Assembly: GCA_030043865.1 (NCBI GenBank)
Contig: JASHWZ010000048.1
Coordinates: 1 to 8,820, forward strand
Origin: Thermoplasmata archaeon
GTDB taxonomy: Archaea > Thermoplasmatota > Thermoplasmata > Lutacidiplasmatales > UBA184
Reading direction: 5' to 3'
Length of the DNA stretch: 8,820 nucleotides
A model generated the notes under the pieces. That model was not told the origin of the DNA. It saw nothing but the letters and a program-made list of their open reading frames with translations, and made no database searches. A program made the position numbers and the translations under genes. Below, piece by piece: positions 1 to 5,918 of this stretch (position 1 is the first letter of the stretch; every line of letters begins with the position of its first letter).

Positions 1-179
1 TCGGCGGAAAGCTGCTTGATGAGGCGGTACGCCTCGACGCGGCTCACCGCGGAGAGCCGCGCCAGCTCGCTCGCCGTCTGCGGACCGGTCCGGCATGCCG
101 CGAGGTAGACGCGGGCGCCCTTCTCCGGCACGCCGTGCTGAGCGAGAAGATCGCGTAGGTCGGAGCCCGGCCGCCCCAC
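1..179 (-). CDS. TrmB-like helix-turn-helix transcriptional regulator (N-terminal part, cut by window edge)
   Basis: Only the first 59 codons are present; the gene runs off the left edge. Reading from GTG at 179-177, the protein begins MGRPGSDLRDLL and continues through GVPEKGARVYLAA, GPQTASELARLSAVSR and VEAYRLIKQLS. This follows the pattern of the TrmB/archaeal winged-helix domain: a first helix with the 'ExxVYLALL'-like segment, 'G..TASELA' leading into helix 2, and 'VSR..AYRLIKQL' as the recognition helix. Known family members bind DNA near promoters and often sense sugars through a C-terminal domain, which is not visible here. The GTG start was chosen because a TATA element lies about 26 bases upstream, which fits a leaderless transcript, and the helix-turn-helix begins soon after. 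The target and ligand cannot be told. It is separated from rps2 by 54 bases and appears to have its own promoter. Confidence 0.7.
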   Translation of the reverse strand, partial: MGRPGSDLRDLLAQHGVPEKGARVYLAACRTGPQTASELARLSAVSRVEAYRLIKQLSA

Positions 180-201
180 GGGTTGACGAGCCGGCGGGGG
201 G

Positions 202-207
202 TTAAAA
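202..207 (-). promoter_or_regulatory. Candidate TATA box for the TrmB-like gene
   Basis: On the minus strand this reads TTTTAA (within CTCTTTTAAC) in an otherwise GC-rich 54-base gap after the rps2 stop codon. Its centre is about 26 bases upstream of the GTG at 179. That is the usual distance from an archaeal TATA box to the transcription start, so transcript and coding start would coincide. No Shine-Dalgarno sequence is seen before the GTG, as expected for a leaderless message. Confidence 0.55.
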
Positions 208-233
208 GAGTGCCCGCGCGACGGCGATTGCCG

Positions 234-890
234 TCAGAGCGCGGCCTGGAAGTCCTCGATCGTGAGCGTGTACGGCGCGTCCGCGCCGCCGGGCCGACCC
301 TTCAGGACCTCACGGGCGAGGAGCCAGTAGACGGTCGCGAGCGCCACCCGCCCCTTGTTGTTCGCGGGGATCACGAGGTCGACGTTCCGCGTTTCGTTGT
401 TGACGTCGCAGAGCCCGACGACCGGGATGCCGATCGACACCGCCTCGCTGAGCGCCTGCTGGTCGGTCGCGGGGTCCGTGACGAGCAGGACCTTCGGCTC
501 GAAGTACTCAGCGAGGTTCGGGTTCGTGAGGCAGCCGGGGACGAACCGCTCGGCGAACGAGACCGCGCCGGTCGCCTTGGCGAACACCCGGACCGGTTTC
601 TGGCCATACTGGCGCTGGGAGACGACGAGGATCCGGTCGGCGGGGTACCGGTTCAGGAACTGAGCCGCGAAGCGGATGCGACGGTCGGTCTCCCGCACGT
701 CGAGGACGTGCAGTCCGTCGAACCGGACCTTGTAGACGAAGCGGCGCATGCTCGCCGACTTCTGCTGCGTCCCGATGTGGACGCCCGAGGTCAGGTACGT
801 CTCTTCGGGGATCAGGAGCTCGCCGGGACGGATGTCCTGCCCGTCCGTGTCGGCGACCCGTTCCTCCGCGACGACAGCGTCCTCGGCCAT
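234..890 (-). CDS. rps2: Small ribosomal subunit protein uS2 (archaeal type)
   Basis: A 218-residue archaeal uS2, a component of the 30S body near the platform. Diagnostic stretches in order are YLTSGVHIGTQQK near residue 35, RFVYKVRFDGLHVLDVRETD near 50, RILVVSQRQYGQKPV, RFVPGCLTNPNL near 115, EPKVLLVTDPATDQQAL and GIPVVGLCDVNNETRNVDLVIPANNKG. The archaeal/eukaryal form 'R.DGL.VLDVR.TD' separates it from bacterial uS2. The ATG at 890 was preferred over an in-frame ATG at 932: the earlier start would overlap the enolase end by 12 codons and add residues with no uS2 character. The chosen start is 4 bases past the enolase stop, with a purine-rich GGAAGGG upstream as a weak ribosome site. The order eno-rps2 is conserved in many archaea. 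The last coding base is before the TGA at 234-236. Confidence 0.95.
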   Translation of the reverse strand: MAEDAVVAEERVADTDGQDIRPGELLIPEETYLTSGVHIGTQQKSASMRRFVYKVRFDGLHVLDVRETDRRIRFAAQFLNRYPADRILVVSQRQYGQKPVRVFAKATGAVSFAERFVPGCLTNPNLAEYFEPKVLLVTDPATDQQALSEAVSIGIPVVGLCDVNNETRNVDLVIPANNKGRVALATVYWLLAREVLKGRPGGADAPYTLTIEDFQAAL

Positions 891-894
891 CCGG

Positions 895-2109
895 CTACCC
901 TTCCGCGGCGCGGCGGAGCCGCAGGAGTTCATTTAGCTTTGCCACCCGCTCGCCGCCGACCACGCCGCATTTCAGCGCCCGGGCGCCCGAACCGAGCGCG
1001 ACGTGGGCGAGCCACCCCTCCGGAACCTCGCCGGAGCGATGCGAGGTCACCGTCGCGAGGTCATGGGACCGGCAGAAGTCGACGGTCGCGAGCGTGTCGG
1101 TCAGCGTCCCGACCTGATTGACCTTGATGAGCACCGCGTTCGATGCGTGCTGGTTCTCCCCGCGCGCGACGCGCCGGATGTCGGTGGTGTAGATGTCGTC
1201 ACCGACCACGAGCGCCTTCGCCCCGACCGCTCGGGTCACGGCGGAGAACCCGTCGAACGCCTCTTCGTCGAGCGGGTCCTCGAGGTACCGCAGACCGTAC
1301 CGATCGACGAGCTCCCCGACGTAGGCGACCTGTTCCTCGGGCGTCCGCGCGCGGTCCCGGTAGCGGTACGTTCCGTCCCGGAAGAACTCGCTCGCCGCGA
1401 GGTCGATCCCGGGGTGCACCTCCGTGCCGAGCTCGTCGCGGGCCTTCGCGCAGGCGGCGACCAGCAATTCGAGCGCCGCCTCGTTCCCGAGCGGGGCGAC
1501 CCACCCACCCTCGTCCCCTCGACCGAGCGCGATCGTGGGGAGGCGTCGATGGAGCTCCTCTCCGATCCAGGCGTGGACGCGGATCGCGGCCCGCACCGAG
1601 CGATCGGGGTCGGGGTCCGTCGCGTACGCGATGAACTCTTGGAACTCGGGCCCCCCGATCGCGTGCACCCCGCCGTTCATGCAGTTCCCGACGATCGCGG
1701 GGAAGGATCGGCCGTCGATGCCCGGCCGGGCGATGACCTTCCAGAGCGGTCGGTGCGTCTCCTCGCCGACCGCCATCGCCGCGGCGACCGAGATCGCCGT
1801 CGCTGTGTTCCCCCCGATCCTCGAGAAGTCGGGGGTCCCGTCGATCGTGTGGAGCGCCCCGTCGACCGCGCGCTGGTCGCTCGCGTCGACCCCGACGAGC
1901 GCGGGGAGCACCGCGGCGCGCGCGGTCGCGATCGCCTCGGCGACCCCGCCGGCCGGGAACGCCCGGACCTCGTGGGCGCCGGTGCTCGCACCGCTCGGGG
2001 CCCCCGCGCGCGCGTGGGCGCCCGAGTCGAGGACGACCGTCGCTTCGACCGTGGCGCGCGCGCGACTATCGAACAGGGGGTCGAGGGTGACCGACGCGAT
2101 CCGACTCAC
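895..2109 (-). CDS. eno: Enolase (phosphopyruvate hydratase), divergent
   Basis: A 404-residue enolase converting 2-phosphoglycerate to phosphoenolpyruvate in the cytosol. The expected active-site set is present: loop Ser39 in PSGASTG, His149 in NGGVHA, Gln157-Glu158 in FQEF, Glu200 in GDEGG, metal ligands Asp236, Glu277 (LEDP) and Asp304 (VGDD), Lys329 in IKVNQVGTLTDTL, His357-Arg358-Ser359 in SHRSGE, and Lys380. Several family signatures are altered: DSRGNPTVE is DSRARATVE, SHRSGETED is SHRSGEVPE, and the C-terminal RSER..KYN is GGER..KLN. The GTG start at 2109 overlaps the epimerase stop by four bases (GTGA). GGAGG at 2114-2118 is its ribosome site. The same frame is open far upstream as a GC-rich artefact through the mutase gene; enolase similarity begins only at the GTG. 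Enolase function is likely, since all catalytic residues remain. A superfamily relative with altered activity cannot be fully excluded. Confidence 0.9.
   Translation of the reverse strand: MSRIASVTLDPLFDSRARATVEATVVLDSGAHARAGAPSGASTGAHEVRAFPAGGVAEAIATARAAVLPALVGVDASDQRAVDGALHTIDGTPDFSRIGGNTATAISVAAAMAVGEETHRPLWKVIARPGIDGRSFPAIVGNCMNGGVHAIGGPEFQEFIAYATDPDPDRSVRAAIRVHAWIGEELHRRLPTIALGRGDEGGWVAPLGNEAALELLVAACAKARDELGTEVHPGIDLAASEFFRDGTYRYRDRARTPEEQVAYVGELVDRYGLRYLEDPLDEEAFDGFSAVTRAVGAKALVVGDDIYTTDIRRVARGENQHASNAVLIKVNQVGTLTDTLATVDFCRSHDLATVTSHRSGEVPEGWLAHVALGSGARALKCGVVGGERVAKLNELLRLRRAAEG
931..943 (-). promoter_or_regulatory. Candidate internal promoter for rps2 inside the 3' end of eno
   Basis: On the minus strand the sequence GGCAAAGCTAAATGAAC lies here. 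CAAAG resembles a BRE and CTAAAT a TATA box. It closely resembles the pheS promoter (GAAAGTCTAAATC). A transcript starting about 26 bases downstream would begin near 909 and carry a 19-base leader with GGAAGGG before the rps2 ATG at 890. The eno codons used here (GCA, CTA, AAT, GAA) are AT-richer than the surrounding GC-ended codons. This is inferred from sequence only. Confidence 0.3.
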
Positions 2110-2501
2110 GGGCCCTCCACGAACTCCACGAGGACCCCACCGAACGCGGACGGGTGGGCGAAGCCGACCCGACGGCCCCGAGCGCCCGGCCGCGCCCGTT
2201 CGTCGACCACGCGCCCTCCGCGTCGCCGGACCTCGTCGAGCGCCGCGTCCACGCTCGGCACGGCGAAGGCGAGGTGGTGGACTCCCGGCCCCCGGCTCTC
2301 GAGGAACTTCGCCACGGGCGAGCTCGGGTCGGCGGGCTGGACGAGCTCGATGTGGGTCTCGCCGACCGCGACGAAGGCGACCCGTACCCGGTTCGAGGGC
2401 ACGTCCTCCGGTGGGGCTTCCGGGTCGCCCACCAGCGGCCGCCACCGCTCGACCGCCTGGGCGAGGTCCGGTACCGCGACGCCGACGTGGTCGAGCTTCA
2501 G
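2106..2501 (-). CDS. mce: Methylmalonyl-CoA epimerase (glyoxalase/VOC fold), probable CTG start
   Basis: A 131-residue single-domain VOC protein that interconverts the (S) and (R) forms of methylmalonyl-CoA, feeding the neighbouring mutase. It opens with MKLDHVGVAVPDLAQAVERW (first residue from CTG), where His5 is a predicted metal ligand. HIELVQP, SPVAKFLESRGPGVHHLAFAV (second ligand His), GARGRRVGFAHPSAFGGVLVEFVEGP (terminal Glu ligand) and the paired-repeat layout follow. The first ATG, GTG or TTG in frame is GTG at 2432, which would remove the first strand and the His5 ligand. CTG at 2499-2501 starts exactly where the family starts, and the ribosome site GGGGGTG lies 5 bases before it. 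It follows the mutase stop by 12 bases in the same frame, and its own stop overlaps the enolase GTG. The function is supported by both motifs and context. The unusual start codon is inferred. Confidence 0.88.
   Translation of the reverse strand: MKLDHVGVAVPDLAQAVERWRPLVGDPEAPPEDVPSNRVRVAFVAVGETHIELVQPADPSSPVAKFLESRGPGVHHLAFAVPSVDAALDEVRRRGGRVVDERARPGARGRRVGFAHPSAFGGVLVEFVEGP
2114..2118 (-). promoter_or_regulatory. Shine-Dalgarno sequence for eno inside the mce end
   Basis: GGAGG on the minus strand, within the last codons of the epimerase and 4 bases before the overlapping GTGA stop/start. It supports GTG 2109 as the enolase start and suggests translational coupling of epimerase and enolase. 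Confidence 0.6.
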
Positions 2502-2506
2502 TGGAG

Positions 2507-2513
2507 CACCCCC
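2507..2513 (-). promoter_or_regulatory. Shine-Dalgarno sequence that supports the CTG start of mce
   Basis: The minus strand reads GGGGGTG directly after the mutase TGA, with 5 bases (CTCCA) before the CTG at 2501. It can pair with the CACCUCC of the archaeal 16S rRNA tail with one G-U wobble. Nothing comparable was used to place the alternative GTG at 2432, which lies inside the conserved fold. Confidence 0.55.
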
Positions 2514-4196
2514 TCAGAAGGCGCGCGACGGGTGGTGCTCCCCGAACAGTCGTCGCCAGACATCGGCGATCTCGCCCAGGGTCGCCCCCGCCCGGACGCC
2601 CGCGAGCACGAGGGGCATCACGTTCTCTCCCGCGCTCGTGCCGCGCTCGAGCCGCTCGAGCGCCGCCGCGGTCGCCGCCGCGTCGCGCTCCGACCGCCAG
2701 CGTCGGACCGACCGGACCTGACGCCGCTCCTCCGCCGGCGAGACGCGTTGCACCGCGACGCCGCGACCCCCGACCTCGGGGAACAGCGTGAAGCGCGGAT
2801 TGCCCTCCACGTACTCGTTCACGCCGACCACGACGTCCTCCTTCGCTTCGCGGGCGCGCGCCGTGCGGTACGCCTCCCGGGCGATCTCGGCCGCGAAGAA
2901 CCCCCGCTCGATGGCGGGCAGCGCGCCTCCCATCTCGCCGATGCGGGCGAGGTACTCCCGGGCCTCGCGCTCGATCCGGTCCGTGAGGTACTCGATCTCG
3001 TAGGCTCCGCCGAGCGGGTCGGCGGTGTTCGCGACCCCGGACTCCTCGGCGAGGATCTGCTGGGTCCGGAGCGCGAGACGCGCGGACGGTTCGGTCGGCA
3101 GGCCGAGCGCCTCGTCGAGGGCGTTCGTGTGGAGCGACTGCGTACCCCCGAGGACGGCGGCGAGCGCTTCCAGGGTCGTGCGGACGACGTTGAGCTCGGG
3201 CTGCTGGGCGGTGAGGCTCGAGCCCGCGGTCTGGGTGTGGAAGCGCAGCTGCTTCGACCGGGCGCCGCGGGCATGGAACGTCTCCTCCACAACCGACGCC
3301 CAGAGCCGGCGCGCCGCCCGGAACTTCGCGATCTCCTCGAGGAAGTTCCGGTCGGAGGAGAAGAAGAACGAGAGGCGGGGCAGGAACTCGTCCAAGTCGA
3401 GCCCCCGCTCCTGGACCGCGCGGACGTACGCCATCGCGTTCGCGATCGTGAACGCGACCTCCTGCACGGCGGTCGCCCCGGCTTCGCGCATGTGGTAGCC
3501 CGAGACCGAGATGTAGTTCCACTGGGGCATCTCCCGCGTCGCGAACTCGATCAGGTCGACGGCGAGCCGCAGCGACGCGACCGGCGGGTAGATGTACGTG
3601 CCCCGCGCGACGTACTCCTTCAGGATGTCGTTCTGCACCGTCCCGCCGAGCCGGGCGCGCGGGACCCCGTTCTCCTCGGCCACGGCGACCAGGAGCGACG
3701 TCAGGATCGGGGCGGTCGCGTTGATCGTCATCGAGACCGTCGCGCGGTCGAGCGGAAGGCCCCGGAAGAGCGTGCGCATGTCGCCCAGCGACGCGATCGG
3801 CACGCCGCACCGGCCCACCTCTCCGACCGCACGGTCGTGGTCGGAGTCGTAGCCGTTCTGCGTCGGGAGGTCGAACGCGACGGAGAGACCGGTCTGGCCC
3901 CCGGCGAGGAGGAAGTGGAATCGGCGGTTCGTCGCGGCGGCGCTCCCGAAGCCGGAGTACTGCCGGAACGTCCAGAGCCGCCCGCGGTACATCGTCGGCT
4001 GGATGCCGCGGGTGTACGGAGGGCTACCGGGGTAGCCGATCCGCTGAAGGAACTCCGCCTCCGGGTCTTCCGGAGGTCCCACCAGGAGCGGCAGACGTCC
4101 CCCCTCCGCCTTCGGGCCGATCGCGGCGCGGGCATCGGCCTCCCACCGCTCGCGACCGCGAACCGGCGGCTTGACGGGCCGGCGAGAACGGGCCAT
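2514..4196 (-). CDS. mcmA1: Methylmalonyl-CoA mutase, large (catalytic) subunit
   Basis: A 560-residue catalytic TIM-barrel subunit of adenosylcobalamin-dependent methylmalonyl-CoA mutase, which makes succinyl-CoA from (R)-methylmalonyl-CoA. Visible family motifs: GIQPTMYRGRLWTFRQYSGFG (Tyr70 of TMY), GLSVAFDLPTQNGYDSD, GTVQNDILKEYVARGTYIYPP (Gln188, Arg198), SGYHMREAGATA (His235), TQTAGSSLTAQQPELNVVRT, GTQSLHTNALDEALGLPT and ANTADPLGGAYEIE. Tyr70 and Arg198 match the residues that bind the free carboxylate in methylmalonyl-CoA mutase; isobutyryl-CoA mutases have Phe and Gln there. This favours methylmalonyl-CoA as substrate, in agreement with the epimerase next door. The protein stops at VWRRLFGEHHPSRAF and has no B12-binding domain, as in archaeal and some bacterial split enzymes. 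The small subunit is not in the window. The ATG at 4196 is 24 bases after the pheT stop, with no ribosome site but with a TATA element at the leaderless distance. Confidence 0.93.
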   Translation of the reverse strand: MARSRRPVKPPVRGRERWEADARAAIGPKAEGGRLPLLVGPPEDPEAEFLQRIGYPGSPPYTRGIQPTMYRGRLWTFRQYSGFGSAAATNRRFHFLLAGGQTGLSVAFDLPTQNGYDSDHDRAVGEVGRCGVPIASLGDMRTLFRGLPLDRATVSMTINATAPILTSLLVAVAEENGVPRARLGGTVQNDILKEYVARGTYIYPPVASLRLAVDLIEFATREMPQWNYISVSGYHMREAGATAVQEVAFTIANAMAYVRAVQERGLDLDEFLPRLSFFFSSDRNFLEEIAKFRAARRLWASVVEETFHARGARSKQLRFHTQTAGSSLTAQQPELNVVRTTLEALAAVLGGTQSLHTNALDEALGLPTEPSARLALRTQQILAEESGVANTADPLGGAYEIEYLTDRIEREAREYLARIGEMGGALPAIERGFFAAEIAREAYRTARAREAKEDVVVGVNEYVEGNPRFTLFPEVGGRGVAVQRVSPAEERRQVRSVRRWRSERDAAATAAALERLERGTSAGENVMPLVLAGVRAGATLGEIADVWRRLFGEHHPSRAF

Positions 4197-4218
4197 CGGC
4201 CTCGAACCGGGGGGACGC

Positions 4219-4225
4219 TATTAAT
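4219..4225 (-). promoter_or_regulatory. Candidate TATA box for mcmA1, overlapping the pheT stop codon
   Basis: The minus strand reads ATTAATA (GATTAATAGC); the TAA in it is the pheT stop and a TAG follows at once. The centre, 4222, is 26 bases upstream of the mutase ATG at 4196. The 20 bases between are GC-rich and hold no Shine-Dalgarno sequence, so a leaderless transcript is the simplest reading. This would separate the mcmA1-mce-eno-rps2 unit from pheST. Confidence 0.55.
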
Positions 4226-5915
4226 CGGTGTCGCGGCGGCCGAGCAGCGGGTAGAGCCGGCTCAGGTCGAGCTCGGCCCAGGCGACCGGCACCGGCACGC
4301 CGATCCCGGTGAGCACCTCGGGGTGCACCTCGCCGAGCTCGGCGACCGGCTCGCCGGCGACCCGGACGCGCGCGGCCCGTCCGGCGATCGTCCCCGGCAG
4401 GTCGGCGGGCTCGCGAACGGCGACGATGTCCACCGACCGGAGGAGGTAATCGACGATCGACGCCGCGTCCGCGAAGCCGGCGGTCTCCCGGGCGATCACC
4501 ACCCCCGCATGGTAGCGGGTCTCCCCGCCCGTCTCGTGCTCCGGCGCGCGGGCCACGACCGGCCCGACCTCCCCGACCGCCTGGGGATATCCGTGGCGCG
4601 TGTTGTGCGCGAGGAGCTCGAGGTGCGAGAGCAGGAGGCGGTCCCGTACGTACGCGAACTCGCTGGACGGCGGGTTCGCGATGCGGATCGGGCTCGCCCC
4701 TCGGATCCGGGCGACCGCGTCGGACGGGACGAGCAACGAGGTGTACGGCGCCGCGAGGCCGAGCCCGAGGAGCTCTGTCGCGACCTGTTGTCGGAAGCGC
4801 GCTTCGGGCCGGCGCCGGCCCCGCGTCCGGCTCGGCGGCACGATGCCGTCCCGGGGGTCGACCGCCTCCGCGAGGATGACGTCCTCCGCGACGTCCACGC
4901 CGGTGAGAAGGTCGGGCCGCCACGGCGACGCCTCGACCGTCCATCCGCCCGGATGCGGGTGCGCCCCGAACCGACACCGCGCGAGCCGGCGTTCGACCTC
5001 GGCTGCGGTATACGAGGTTCCCGCGAGCGAGCGCAACGCTTCCGAGAGAAGGTCGAGCCGGCGGGGAAGGAAGACGTCCCGCCCGTCCGCGACGACGGTC
5101 CCATCCGAGGTTCTCGCGACCGGAGCGACGTGCCATCCCCGGCTGAGGAAAACGACGAGGAGCGACCCGAGCATCTCGCGGACCGTGCGGTCCCGGACGC
5201 CGGTTGATTCGAGCAAGAGCCGACGGTCCCCGACGCGCGCCTCCCCGCCGGTCCGGCTGTTGAGCAGCGGTGGAAGGCTGAGGATCGTCCCCTGCGCGTC
5301 GCGGAGCGTGAGGCATGCGTCGCCGACGCGCCCGAACGCTCCGTACCGTTGGGCCAGGGGGTGCTCCCGGAAGAACTGCGGAGCCCCGACCTCCTCCGAC
5401 CCGTCGAGGGGGACGAACCGCACGTTCGCCACCGGCTCGAGCGCGTAGCGGAACGGCGGCACCAGCCGGTCGTACGGGTAGATCCCCAAGCTCGCCGCTC
5501 GCCGTCCGCGGCCGACGGTCGCGTGCAGCAGCTCCTGGAACCGGACCGCCTCCTCGAGGAGACCCGCGTCGAGCACCGAGCCGTCGGGGGCCGTGACCAA
5601 GACAGCCGCGATGGACGGACGGATCGGGCGGACGGAGCCGTCGGCCTCCACCGACAGCGCCGCGGGCACCTCGTCGGCCACCCGTTCGCGCACGAGCCCC
5701 TTCGCCGCACCGGTTGCTCCCTGGAGGTACAGCCCGAGGCCCCCCTCGGAAAGTAGGTCGAGGCGGTCGGGCGTCACGGAGATCGTCAGCGTCTCCGGGT
5801 CGTGCGACTCGAGGTCGGCCTTCGAGATCGAGAGGAGTTCCTCGAGCGCGCGGTCGGAGAGCGGCTCAGGGAGCAGCGAGAGCACGCGCTCCCGCCGGAG
5901 CACGGATTTCGGCAC
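4221..5915 (-). CDS. pheT: Phenylalanyl-tRNA synthetase beta subunit (archaeal type)
   Basis: A 564-residue beta subunit of the (alpha-beta)2 PheRS, which binds tRNA-Phe and edits mischarged Tyr. The length fits the short archaeal/eukaryal form rather than the roughly 800-residue bacterial one. Seen in order: SVTPDRLDLLSEGGLGLYL (residues 46-64), the B3/B4 editing region at about 100-260 with SLPPLLNSRTGG (213-224), a B5-like segment at about 280-345 ending ASPWRPDLLTGVDVAEDVILAEAV, and the catalytic-like module at about 370-564 with FRQQVATELLGLGL, IANPPSSEFAYVRDRLLLSHLELL and GEPVAELGEVHPEVL. The GTG at 5915 lies 3 bases after the pheS TAG. A G-run (GGGGGG) just upstream may act as a weak ribosome site. 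The gene ends in TAA directly followed by TAG. It is co-transcribed with pheS and surely functions with it. Confidence 0.94.
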   Translation of the reverse strand: MPKSVLRRERVLSLLPEPLSDRALEELLSISKADLESHDPETLTISVTPDRLDLLSEGGLGLYLQGATGAAKGLVRERVADEVPAALSVEADGSVRPIRPSIAAVLVTAPDGSVLDAGLLEEAVRFQELLHATVGRGRRAASLGIYPYDRLVPPFRYALEPVANVRFVPLDGSEEVGAPQFFREHPLAQRYGAFGRVGDACLTLRDAQGTILSLPPLLNSRTGGEARVGDRRLLLESTGVRDRTVREMLGSLLVVFLSRGWHVAPVARTSDGTVVADGRDVFLPRRLDLLSEALRSLAGTSYTAAEVERRLARCRFGAHPHPGGWTVEASPWRPDLLTGVDVAEDVILAEAVDPRDGIVPPSRTRGRRRPEARFRQQVATELLGLGLAAPYTSLLVPSDAVARIRGASPIRIANPPSSEFAYVRDRLLLSHLELLAHNTRHGYPQAVGEVGPVVARAPEHETGGETRYHAGVVIARETAGFADAASIVDYLLRSVDIVAVREPADLPGTIAGRAARVRVAGEPVAELGEVHPEVLTGIGVPVPVAWAELDLSRLYPLLGRRDTD

Positions 5916-5918
5916 GCG

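Noticed and set aside
891..932. Longer uS2 starting at ATG 932
   Set aside because: It would overlap the end of enolase by 12 codons and add 14 residues not seen in the family. ATG 890 is right after the enolase stop.
2106..2432. Short epimerase starting at GTG 2432
   Set aside because: It removes the first strand and the metal-binding His of DHVGVAV, which are encoded in the same frame immediately upstream.
2110..3810. Apparent 971-residue protein made of a long N-terminal extension plus enolase
   Set aside because: The extension is an out-of-frame reading of the mutase and epimerase genes. Enolase similarity, a ribosome site and the GTGA overlap all place the start at 2109.
2154..5207. 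A 1017-codon open frame on the plus strand, and others at 1003-2721 and 5802-7649
   Set aside because: These lie opposite confident genes (mutase, pheT, enolase, pheS). Their products are Arg/Pro/Gly/Asp-rich with no recognisable domain. Very GC-rich DNA has few stop codons, so long antisense frames are expected.
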